Origin: Whitmania pigra
Taxonomy: Eukaryota > Annelida > Clitellata > Hirudinida > Haemopidae
Assembly (NCBI GenBank): GCA_021613335.1
Contig: JAJTWR010000359.1
Coordinates: 461,001-525,000 of the forward strand
Direction: 5' to 3'
DNA: 64,000 bases
Shown here: in pieces, positions 1-11,689 of the stretch
Layout of the letters: each line of letters begins with the position of its first letter
Numbering within the stretch: position 1 is the stretch's first letter
Notes under the pieces: model-generated
Told to the model about the DNA's origin: nothing
Database searches by the model: none
Seen by the model: the letters and a program-made list of their open reading frames with translations, nothing else
Position numbers and translations under genes: made by a program

Positions 1-1180
1 CATTTTTTTTAATTTCCAAAGACTTTGCCATCAGACACTTATTTTTCAGGTTATTAAGGCTCAAATTGTACTCACTGCCTCGGAACACAGCCTCATTTCA
101 AATGCAATTAACCGTAACTTAAACTTAACTAAATATTTCGACAAAGGTCTCATTCTAAAGAGATTTAACCTATCTTTATCAAGTTGGAGAGGCCTTTGCC
201 ATCAGACACTTATTTTTCAGGTTTATTAACGCTCAAAGTTTACGCACTAATTTTACGAACTGCCTCGGAACACAGCCTCATTTCAAATGCAATTAACCGT
301 AACTTAAACTTAACTAAATATTTCGACAAAGGTCTCATTCTAAAGAGATTTAACCTATCTTTATCAAGTTGGAGAGGCCTTTGCCATCAGACACTTATTT
401 TTCAGGTTATTAAGGCTCAAATTGTACTCACTACCTCGGAAAACAGCCTCATTTCAAATGCAATAAACCGTAACTTAAACTTAACTAAATATTTCGACAA
501 AGGTCTCATTTTAAAGAAATTTAACCTATCTTTATCAAGTTGGAGAGGCCTTTGCCATCAGACACTTATTTTTCAGGTTTATTAACGCTCAAAGTTTACG
601 CACTAATTTTACGAACTGCCTCGGAACACAGCCTCATTTCAAATGCAATTAACCGTAACTTAAACTTAACTAAATATTTCGACAAAGGTCTCATTCTAAA
701 GAGATTTAACCTATCTTTATCAAGTTGGAGAGGCCTTTGCCATCAGACACTTATTTTTCAGGTTTATTAACGCTCAAAGTTTACGCACTAATTTTACGAA
801 CTGCCTCGGAACACAGCCTCATTTCAAATGCAATTAACCGTAACTTAAACTTAACTAAATGTTTCGACAAAGGTCTCATTTTAAAAATATTTAATTTCTG
901 TTTTTTAAATTTCCAAGGCCTTTGCCATCAGACACTTATTTTTCAGGTTATTAACGTTCAAATTTCACGCACTAATTTTACGTACTACATAAACAGACTC
1001 ATTTCAAATGCATAAAACCGTAACTTAGACTTAACTAAATGTTTCGACAAAGGTCTCATTTTAAAAATATTTAATTTCTGTTTTTTAAATTTCCATGGCC
1101 TTTGCCATCAGACACTTATTTTGCAGGTTATTAACGCTCAAATTATTCGCATTACCTCGGAAAACAACCTCATTTCAAAT
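1..1180. repeat. Tandem satellite, about 171-186 bp unit, 6.5 copies
   Basis: The motif TTTGCCATCAGACACTTATT recurs near 24, 194, 379, 550, 735, 921 and 1102, so units are about 171 to 186 bp long. Two unit types are visible. Short units lack the segment CGCACTAATTTTACGAACTG and read GGCTCAAATTGTACTCACT instead. Long units carry that segment. The order is short, long, short, long, long, then two diverged units. The open frames inside the array are only repeats of one another and I do not treat them as genes. The array runs off the left edge of the window. Confidence 0.93.
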
Positions 1181-1555
1181 TTGAATTATTTTTATACTAT
1201 ACACGTGATAGCGGAGATGTGTTGTCACTACTCTTCCATTGTCAAATAGTAGTCAGTTTTACCACGTTCTATAGTCATTTGTTTCTTCATTTTTCATTGA
1301 CATAATCATAAATTTTCTCATTTTCGTTAACAGTAAAATTCACAGTTTAACAATTATGTAAAGATTCTTTCATACGTGTCATAAAAAATAATTTTGTAAG
1401 CAATCACAAACGAGCAAAAAAAGTACATTATTTGTTTCAAATTTCAATGAACGGCAACCATTGGAACCTTAAAATGAAAGTGATTGTTTATTCATTGAAG
1501 TAAAATCATAAGAAAAATTTGAGTTGGTAAAAATGCGTATAATAATGCGTATGAT
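1181..1555. other. AT-rich unique sequence, no gene seen
   Basis: No coding signal, RNA gene or repeat was recognised between the satellite and the microsatellite block. Confidence 0.5.
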
Positions 1556-1976
<421 letters not shown>

Positions 1977-2978
1977 ACATCATTTTATTAATTTTTTTGA
2001 TTTGTAATTAATAATAATAAATTGAATCAACTAAATATTTTGAGTTTAGGCTAAGATTCGCATTAATTATGCGGAACGAATAAACCCATTTCAATGAAAT
2101 CCTGGAAAAAGTAGGTTTGCTATAACGGAAAACCTTTCTTGTTTTAAAAGTCTTTTACGTTAAAAATAATGTTTAAAATAACATTTTTAAAACTTGGCAA
2201 TGTAGCTACAACATAGCCAATAATAAACCCGTTATTTTGCCAATTAAATGTGTACATAAAATTATTGTTTTATGAGACTCTATTATTTCATGCTATTTGA
2301 AAATATTATTATTTGTATTATAAACCAGATTATGAAAATGTCTCCAAGGTTTATGTCGCTCACTAGTAGATTTGAAATATCAAGTCGTGCAAGTTTCGCT
2401 ATTGACTACTTTATCGTGAATATCTCTCAAACGAATTTAAATTGGAACTTCAAATTGCAGAATATGAAAGAAAACTTCATATTCTAACATGTGTAACAGA
2501 ATGGGCTTTCTAAAATTGGTTGAAGTCGAGATTTTAGGCAGATTTGAAGTTCAAAAGTTTTTTTCTGTGATTATAATATTAGTTAGATTGTAATTACCTA
2601 TAAATTTATAAAATTATTCTTAAACGAAAATGAATGTTTGTTTTAAACACATTTTTATTAATATCTTGCTAAATATATGTAGTTAGAATTTCAACTTCAG
2701 ACATGTTTGTCTCCAAGTCATTGGTGATATTTAAATGTAGTACTTGTACTTTAGAATGTAGTATTAAAAGAATTTGAACGCAATTTTACGCTAATATATT
2801 CATTTCAATATTGTTCACTTTTAAACACACTATACTCTCGATCTCCTATTGTCTCGATTACGATAAACTCAACAGAATCGATCTGAAAAAAAAAACAAGG
2901 ATATGGATTTAATTCTCAGCATGGAATATAGGCATAAAAAAAAATTAGCCCTTGGTCTGAGTCAACCTTAAGACAAAA
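1977..2978. other. Intergenic, no gene seen
   Basis: AT-rich sequence with a 71-codon open frame at 2272-2487 that lacks family resemblance and splice context. I see nothing to annotate. Confidence 0.5.
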
Positions 2979-3259
2979 GGGGTCATCCATAAAAAACGCC
3001 CGAAAATGGTGGAGCGCTTCTAAAGCATACTAATGCTGAAGGGGGAGGGCAATTATTTTTGTTGAATAAAAACGAAATAATTTTTAAATTTTAGAAATGT
3101 ATATGTTTTAATGATTTTATTTTAATTTTTTAAATATTATTTTATTGACATTTGGGTACGTCCATAAAGTATGTCATGCTCGAGGAGGATGTCTAAGAAA
3201 TTGTGACAATTAAAAATTACAGTTAAGATTTATTGTGGACGTCTTTGTGGACGACCCCC
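2979..3259. mobile_element. Probable MITE with GGGGTCRTCCAYAAA ends
   Basis: The left end reads GGGGTCATCCATAAA. The right end, reverse-complemented, reads GGGGGTCGTCCACAAAG. These form inverted ends of about 15-20 bp around a 280-bp non-coding body. No clear target duplication is visible, although both flanks are A-rich. The body holds a second internal copy of the motif (GTACGTCCATAAAGTATG near 3157). The superfamily cannot be assigned from this alone. Confidence 0.55.
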
Positions 3260-4140
3260 AAAGAGAAAAAGCGTCTTCTAATTCAAATTTTGTTTGGTTT
3301 CTGTGCGCGCAAATAGAAAATTGCCGTCACTACATAACTACGCTTGAGATTCTAGTTAACTTTATTTTGATGATTTCTTATTTTCTTTTTAATTTTTAAA
3401 ATGTTCAAAGGAAGACGTCAATAATCGTAATGTCTTATTAATCTCCAGTTATATTCTGGGGATCGGCTTCAAAAGATCGACATTTTGATAAGGACACCGC
3501 AACTTAACAAAAAGTTAAAATTGTTAATTAACTAAACATAATTGCAATTGTTTTTATAAACACATTTCTTTCAGTACACCATATTTCAGACATTTTTGTT
3601 ATTTTTGAGATTATCCCCATATCCAAAAATACATCAATATATCAACAACCGGCCACATTTGTTTATTTACATTTTATTACCCGGCTGCCCATACTTGCTT
3701 GTTGTTATTTATATTTACATCACCCAGCGGACGTCCGATAGCTTCACTCTTGTCTTTGCATAACAGAGATGATTCGGACTTAAACAGCTAGTTTGGCTAG
3801 CTGATCTGATATATAAAACAGTTGGGCTGTGCAAAGGTATAAACACAGCTAAACTAAAATTAAATTCACGTAAACTTATTTATTATAAATTTTAAAGTAA
3901 GCCAATTGTTTTTAATAAAAAACGTATAAAACAACAACCAAACATTTGCAATTCTAGAAAATAGTCTTTAAAAATTTATTTTAATTAATTATATCTCATA
4001 ATATTCATTCGTCTTGCGATTGGGCGGCTTGAATTTTTCAAGTTGCTGGCTGTAAATGCTTTCGGGATTCACATGTGTTTCGCCGGACGCTTTACTTAGT
4101 GATATTTTTCGTTTTATCTTGGAATTCTTAACGAGTATTT
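3260..4140. other. Upstream region of importin-7
   Basis: About 880 bp of AT-rich sequence before the importin-7 ATG. It presumably holds its promoter and 5' UTR. No specific element was recognised. Confidence 0.4.
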
Positions 4141-7100
4141 ATGGATCAAAACAAAATCATTGAAACTTTGACGGCTACTTTGGAGCCGAGTCTTCGAGAA
4201 CAGTCCGAAGCATTTCTAACCGAGGTAGATGGGAATAATCCCTCGTGCTATTCACGTTTTAGATACATTTGTTTTTCATCATTTTACAGGTTCAGAAAAC
4301 AGTATATTTTGTTCCTCAGCTGCTCCATATTGTTATGAATTCCGAAATTGATGTCCCCATTAGACAATCAGGTAAATTTTATCGCGAAATGAGAATAGAA
4401 TGAGATTCTAGCCTTTCAAATTCTGTTTTGATAGGAGCCATACATATGAAGAATATGATTACACAATTCTGGTCTGAGGAAGATAAGGCAAAACCAGGTC
4501 AACCGGTGCCTTTTTCAATAAACGAAAATGATAAGCAAGTCATCAGAGACAACATTGTTGAGGCTGTTATTGCTCAAAGAGACCCAATTCGGTGAGCATG
4601 GTTTAAACACAAATGTTGTCTATGATCTCTATTGACAAAACATGAATGTGTCAACAGTGTTCAACTGGCTATGTGTATAAGCACCATGGTTAAGAATGAC
4701 TACCCTGGCAGATGGCCTGGTATTGCTGAAAAGATTGTAAGCTATTTCAAGCCAACAGACTACGAGAGTTGCATGGGTTCTCTTATCTGCTTGTATCAAC
4801 TGGTGAAAAATTTTAAGTAAGTGCTCTTTCTTAGTTGTTGAGTTGTTTTATCCATCTGGTTATCCATTTGCCCATGCATCTGTCCCTGAGTTCCAAAGCC
4901 ATTTAACCTGTAAACTTCTGTAAATATAGTCACAGATTAATGTTTCTTGTTTTCACAGATACAGGGAATCTAGTAAGAGCAAGGCATTGAATAAAGTCAT
5001 GTTACATAATAATGTAATTCCCAAAATGCACTGCCTATGCATGAAAATATTACATGACTCTTCCAAAAAATATGCATACCTCCAGAAGCAAATCTTAAAG
5101 ATTTTCTTTGAGTTCACCCAATTTCATCTCCCAATGAACCTCATCACCCGTGTTATCTTTGCACAGTGGATGGACCTGGCTAAGAAGGTCATTGAACTGC
5201 CAGTACCAGCAGAATGTGACAACATTGAAGAAGCAAAGAGAGGTGATTTGGTCTGGTGGAAATGCAAGAAGTGGGCTGTCAATATCATGAGAAGATGCTT
5301 TGAGAGGTTTGTCAAAAATCTATGGATTTTCAATTATTAAATATTAAATTATTTATGCTATTTTTAACTAAAATTACTAGTCAATTATTATAGCTCAATA
5401 ATCAGGTTTTAAGAGGTGATGTTTTCAAATCTTCCCATCTTTCTTTATCAGGTATGGAAGCCCAGGTACAGTGTTAGGGAGATACAATGACTTTGCAAAG
5501 TGGTTTTTGGAGAACTGTGCTGGTGAGATTTTGATAAAACATAAACAATCAATTTACAACTTGAGGAATAAATATTAATATTTTATGTATAATTAAAATT
5601 GAATCTTTTGACTTCATTTAGTTGACTGTATGCATGTCCTGTTAATGGTGCTGGACAGATATGTAAAGAAACAGTTTGTCTCTCAAAAAGTACTTCAGTT
5701 TACTCTCCATTACATAAGAACGGGGTTAGTAATGGTTTTTAATTACGTGATAATTTATTCACTAGGTGGAGATATTACTTTAGCTTTTAATTGACATGAA
5801 TATTAAAATAGATGAACTAGTGCATGTTTTAATTAAATTCTAAACTTCATTTCTCCAGAATCAAGCATGCAGCAACTTGGAAGTGTCTGGAAGAGCTTCA
5901 CATACCTGTAAGTGCATTTGCGTTATTTAATGTCGGCAATATGATAACGCAATGCATGCTGAGCTAATCAGCGGTCTTGAGCATTCAACTTTCTGATTAC
6001 CTGATTAACCATAAAGAGCTGAAATGCCCATTATTAGTTCTTGAGTACTTCCTTTAATTCTGAGTAACTTGATTTAATTATTCTGTCATTTGACATCTTC
6101 TAATTTTATATTCAATAATGTAATTGTAATTATATTTTGTTTATCTGTCAAAAGGTTCTTATCAAGGAGGTGATTTTCCCATTGTTTGGACACAGCAAAG
6201 AGGATCAGGAGTTGTGGCAAGATGACCCTGTTGAGTTCATCAAAGTTAAATATAGTGGGTGTTGCTTAATATTTACTGTATTCACTGTGTCACTATAAAT
6301 TATTGCACATCAATGTACATGTATATAAAATTGACAGTATGTTGTTTGTCCCGGCATTTTGATTGGTTAAAATAAACTTAGCACAGAAAATGAATAAAAC
6401 TTTTTAAGTTTTTAAGTCAAACACTAAAATAAAAATATAGGAAATAAAATAATCCACTACAACCCAAGCAATGCCAGGTAAAACAGGTAGTTAATACATA
6501 ATATAATAATTTAAGACATAAATTACTGAATTTTCAGACATATTTGAGGATTACCTCAGTCCAACCACTGCTGCAGAATCTCTGTTGGTTGCTGTTGTCT
6601 CCAAGAGGAAGGAGACTTTACAGATGGCAATGTCATGGGCAGTCAGTGTGATCTCCAGTGAGGATCCCAAGATCAGGGATCAGGCCCTCCACATGATTGG
6701 TGTGCTGGGAGATGTTTTGCTCGAGGTTTGTTGATGTGATTCGTCATGTTTGTCTGTGCAAATGGATGTTTGTGAATTCAGTAAATGCTATATAAATACT
6801 CTAAACATATTTTATTCTGGTGGGTTATTTACAGAGGATATTTTTTCAATTTTGACTTTTAGAATAAGCTGTATAAGAACCAGGTAGAAGACATGATGAA
6901 GATCCATGTCTTCCATCACTTTTCCAGTCCACATGGATTCCTCAGATTCAGGGTGAGTTTACTGGTTAAAAGCTTTCTGGATTTCAATTGACATTTATAG
7001 ACTATTATTATTATCGTCATCGTTATTATTAATATAATTACAAATTATAAATATGTGATTGCAGGCATGTTGGATGGTGTATAAGTTTGGCAAGACTAAG

Positions 7101-10100
7101 TTCAAGGATGCTGCCAACATCCGGTTCATAACCGAGTCTCTTATTAATATGCTGAACAAAGACCAGGAACTTCCTGTCAGGATGGAAGCAGTGATTGGTC
7201 TTCAGAAGATGCTAGAAAAGCAATCCAAAGGATGTCATAAACATTCAATAAGTATTCATTGTTGCATATTTGGATCAGTTGTTGATATTCATGAATGATT
7301 GTACAAATTAATAATTCATTTTTTTAGCAAAGGAAATAATGCTTCCTCACATTCAACAAATCTTCAGAGGTTGGTTTTAGTTGCATTTTGTTAGTTCCTG
7401 GTGTCTTTTATTAGATATTGCTGATGAATTTTTCACCAGGGTTTAATAACTTGATTATATATCCAATCAGATTTGTTGAAGCTGATCAGAACCACAGAGG
7501 AATTTATTATCTCCCGTTGCCTTCAGGACTTCGTTGACAAGTTCGCTGAGGAGGTCAAGCTCTTAGCTGTCGAGTTGACATCACACTTGGTGGGTGCATT
7601 TAATTAATTATGATATTATATAATATATTATATTATGTCATTATGACATATATAACATTCTTATGTTTCTAATCGTAATTGGGTACAGGGACAAACATTT
7701 GCATCAGTGATTGAGTCTTCTGGTGCTTCCCCTAAGGACAAGTCAACCAATGCCGAGGGACTTCTGGGCACTCTCGATATAATTTGCTATGTTCTTAAAG
7801 ATCAAAAGGTGTGTTGTCAAAATGTTAATGAGGTGTTGATTGGGTATGGTTGTTTTATATTATAAAGTGTTAAATAGCATCCAATATTATCAAGTGTTAA
7901 TGAGGCTAATTGTTATCACAGGTTCTGTGTTGCATTGAGGGAATCATTATTGAGGTTATTGGTGTCATTTTGAAGAACTATGAGCCAAGTGAATATAGGC
8001 TTTATTTTATGCTTGATTGGATGTTGGAGATTCTTGTCAAACACAAATGAATATGTTTCAGAGTATTTTGTGAAGATGCTGTCACTCATTGGCAGTTTCA
8101 CATCGTCGCACGTAACACAGCAGATGTGGACTGTTTTGCCAATCATATACGATCTTTTCAAGCATTATGACAGCATCGACTGCTTTACTAACATGATGCC
8201 AGCATTACACAACTACATCACTGTCGATTCGAGAGAATTCATGGCTGATGAATCGCGAATGGATAACATGTTTGACATGGCAAAAATGGCAAGAAGAATT
8301 AAATTTTTTATTTGTTTTGCACTAACTGTAAAATTTTTAGAGAATAACAATTTTTTTTCATCAACTACACTTGGCTACCCATAAATCATTTGATGCAATT
8401 GGAACACTTTCAACTCCAGGTGTTAAATGCAACACTGAGATATGTAAATGAGGAGGCAGAAGGTCATGCTGTCAAACTGCTTGAAATCATGCTCCTTCAG
8501 TTTAAGGACAGGCCCGAGCTTTCCTGCAAGGTCAGTCTTATCATAAAAATCAATCATTATTCTTCTTCAGTTTATCTACTAGTATAGTTAAATATTGTTG
8601 TAAACATGGTTGCAGAATAATTAAGTTTATATTGCTAATGTAATTAAATTTATAGGCCTCGTTATTGTTGCTTTAAAACGCATCTCGCTAATCATCTGAC
8701 TTGACGATCAGCAGGGTCCAGTCAGCTCAGAAGCCCAAATATCCATTTGCATCCTTAAGTATCTCAATTCCCTTACACACTTACCGATGATTATTCAGTT
8801 TCGTTAACTGAATACTTGCTCTAATAAACTTATTAGTTAACTTACTAATGTGTGGACCCTCGGGTTATTTCAATATGATCAGCAAAAACACGCAGCATGA
8901 AATTAGTGATACTAGTTGACAAGTAATTAATTACTACTATTATCATATTTTTACTATTACCATATATTAACTTTTAATATTGTCTCCGTTCAGATGTTGC
9001 CTTTGTTTTTGGACCTGATAATGAACAGATTGTCAAGACCATTTGAAAGTACAGGCTTGAGAAGGATGTGCTTCCAAGTCGTGCTGGCAGCAATGTTCAT
9101 CAACCCTTCGCTCACACTTGCTTATCTCGCTGAGGTTCGTCTGCCGAACCAGGAGGAAGCCATGGTCAGGAAGTTCTTGGGACAGGTTCTTCAGGATGCA
9201 GACTGCTTCATGGGGTTCGCTTATTTTGCTTGGTTGCATCGTGTTGTGTTTAATTTTTTTCAACAAATATGAATTTTAGCAATAATGATAATTATGATGG
9301 TGATGTTAAACACCATGTATAAAACTGAACCATCTCCTTTTCAGGCTTCACGACAGGAAAATGTTTGTCCTTGGAATCTGCACTCTCATGAGTCTCCCGG
9401 TCAATGTCAGACCTGCCAACATTGAGGATTTGGCTACCAAATTCCTTCCGTCGCTCATCATTATCTTAAGGGTCTCAAGAAAGTCTATGAGTGTATGTGT
9501 CTTAATGTTTGAGTTAAACTATTGACGAATGTTAATAATATGGAAACAGTAAATCCATTTATTATGATACATAATTATTGATTTTTATATTTCTGCTTCA
9601 GTGAAGTCACGGCAAAAGGTTGTTGAGAAGCTGGAGAATGAAGATGAAGATGTCAACAAAAATGAGAGTGAAGAAGAGGATGTTGAGGAGCTGGAGAATG
9701 AAGATGAAGAAGATGTCAACATAAATGAGGATGAAGAAGATGTCAACATAAATGAGGATGAAGAAGATGTCAACATAAATGAGGATGAAGAAGATGTCAA
9801 CATAAATGAGGATGAAGAAGATGTCAACATAAATGAGGATGAAGAAGAGGATGTTGAGAAGATGGAGAATGAAGATGAAGAAGATGGGATCGACAGTGAG
9901 GAAGAAGTAAGTGGTTACGTGAACTTACTTGAATTGTTTTTACTGTGCGTGTATCATTGGTGCAAACGAGAATGCATGAATTTTTATTTGAATAAATTAT
10001 GTAGTTCTTAGCTGCAGGGTGATGATGAATATTATGATGAATATTATGATGAGGAACTTAATTATGGCGTGGAAACACTTCTTGGGAGCTATAACACTTT

Positions 10101-10425
10101 GATCGATGGAGAAAATTTCCCCCTTGATGAGTATCAGATGTTTAGGACGGTTGTCGAAGGTATGAGGCATTCCAATTTTGAGTTGATAACAATTTGACAA
10201 TTGATCTATTGTTATTTGCAGGAATACGCAATGCCGATGGCTTGTGGTATAAAGTTTTGACGCAAAACTTGGTCGAAAATGATCACAAACAGTTGGAGGA
10301 GATCTTCAGGCTTGCTGAGCAAAGGAAGTCTGCCCAAGGTGATATTATTTTCTGAAAATTTGTAATGTTGTGCAAAGCATCATTATTTTCTTTAATGATT
10401 AATAGAATCAAAGAAGATTGAGTAG
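4141..10425 (+). CDS. IPO7: Importin-7 (karyopherin beta family), 24 exons
   Basis: Nuclear import receptor of the importin-beta superfamily, which binds RanGTP and carries ribosomal proteins, histone H1 and other cargo. Exons: 4141-4224, 4290-4371, 4435-4591, 4658-4816, 4959-5306, 5452-5522, 5622-5724, 5859-5907, 6155-6254, 6538-6725, 6863-6952, 7065-7233, 7328-7369, 7471-7589, 7689-7808, 7922-7988, 8062-8288, 8420-8530, 8994-9214, 9345-9492, 9602-9906, 10018-10159, 10222-10338, 10406-10425. The protein aligns by eye with animal importin-7 from MDQNKIIETL through LICLYQLVKNF, WWKCKKWA, MMPALHNYITVD and LHDRKM to the acidic tail. Exon lengths sum to 3239, one base short of a whole frame. Homology places the missing base near 9465, before KGLKKVYE. 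Exon 17 ends at a GC donor. The acidic exon carries five copies of DEEDVNINE. A TAG at 10423 interrupts the conserved IE-x-x-GGY motif. With the base restored the product would be about 1079 residues, close to the family norm. Confidence 0.93.
9703..9843 (+). repeat. 27-bp minisatellite inside an importin-7 exon
   Basis: Five near-perfect copies of a 27-bp unit (starting GATGAAGAAGATGTCAACAT) encode DEEDVNINE, within the acidic region that precedes the C-terminus in this family. The unit is a multiple of three, so copy-number change keeps the frame. Confidence 0.95.
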
Positions 10426-10530
10426 GCAGGAGGATATAACTTCACCATCACTAAAGTTACTTTGGCAGTGCACCATCATCTTGATACTCTATTCATCTTT
10501 GGTTTTGCTTCTGATTTTACAATAAATTAA
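10426..10530 (+). other. Conserved coding-like extension after the importin-7 TAG
   Basis: After the TAG the same frame stays open for 34 codons to TAA at 10528. Its start, AGGYNFT, matches the conserved C-terminal GGYKF stretch of animal importin-7. The TAG therefore replaces the residue after IE. It is either a nonsense change, a base error or a readthrough site. AATAAA at 10521 could serve as a polyadenylation signal. Confidence 0.7.
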
Positions 10531-11320
10531 TGTTTGCTTATGGAGTTAATAACAGCCCCAAAAACATGGGTCTATAAATGAGGTGATCTCGCATTTTGCT
10601 TTATCACGTAGAATTTCTTTTTCCGTCCCGAAACAGTGTTTGCTGGAATGCTGACGACTGAGGTCTCCTGGTTGCAAACCCTAACCACTACTGACCAGTT
10701 GAGGTCTTAAATGGGTCATACTCTGGCAGAGTCATATATGTAGGTGCATATGTTCGTATCATAGCTTCCTAATAATATATCAAATGGCAATGCGCTCCCG
10801 ACCTGTCGTGGGATGTTATTGTTAATCGCACGTGCATGCCAGAGTCGTTTTAGTGGATTTTTTCTTAATATCTGAGGGATTTTGGTTATTAATTTAACAG
10901 TGTTTAGGATATGGGTTTAGTTTTAGTGTCTATTTTCAATTAATATCAAGATATTAAAGTAATTGCATATTGCAATGACGAAAATAACCCCAAAACGATC
11001 GCTGCGCTGGTTAGAGTTTGGATGGGTTGGATGGAAGTACAAGTAAAGTTAAAAAAAGTGGGTTCCAATAAATAATTTATTGATCATAATGATGTGATAT
11101 TCATGTTCTTAATTTATTTGATTCCGCTGCACAGGAATGGTTTCGACCAGTTAGTGTTTCTAAAGTTCTTGCTTCCTACTTCGAGATAAATAATTTTCCT
11201 GATGAGACAGAAAATCAAATGACGCCGTAAATGACAAAAAGTCTCTGCCAACTGAAGCAAGTAAGCCTTCATTTGGACTCACAGCAATCCCAGTGATAAA
11301 ATAGAAACATAATATGCAAT
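10531..11320. other. Intergenic, no gene seen
   Basis: No coding exon or clear repeat was recognised downstream of importin-7. Confidence 0.5.
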
Positions 11321-11322
11321 TA

Positions 11323-11660
11323 CCGTATTTTCACCCATATTACACGCGTGTTATGTTCGATTTTACGTACCGCGCACCCCCATCTGCGTGCTATAATCGA
11401 ATTGTTATTCTAGATTAAATTTATATGAATTTGATTCCCGACAAACAAAAATAAAAATTTTAAATGGTGGCACACACTTTTCATTATTTTTTTGTATAAG
11501 CTTTAGAATATTTTTAAAATTCTAAATAGCTTATAATTGGTTGGGCGTTAATGCATTGCATAAAGAACTTCCGATATATGCTTCAGAAGCATGTGGCACA
11601 GCGTTCATGCTAATCATTGCATTGCCCGGCTCTCGAATTTGGGTCGTCAACTTGAATTTA
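11323..11660. other. Left arm of the Tigger element
   Basis: Non-coding sequence between the left terminal repeat and the Gypsy remnant. The exact point where Gypsy sequence starts (about 11640-11690) is blurred. Confidence 0.5.
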
Positions 11661-11689
11661 GCTGAAATTAATTGATGGCAACTATAAGA

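Noticed and set aside
184..1015. Three overlapping open frames with similar proteins
   Set aside because: They are translations of the tandem satellite unit and repeat with its period. There is no start context or family match.
1..1180. CRISPR array
   Set aside because: Units are contiguous, about 180 bp, with no short repeat and unique spacer pattern. The window is eukaryotic.
9585..9830. Minus-strand Ser-rich frame
   Set aside because: It is the antisense shadow of the importin-7 acidic minisatellite.
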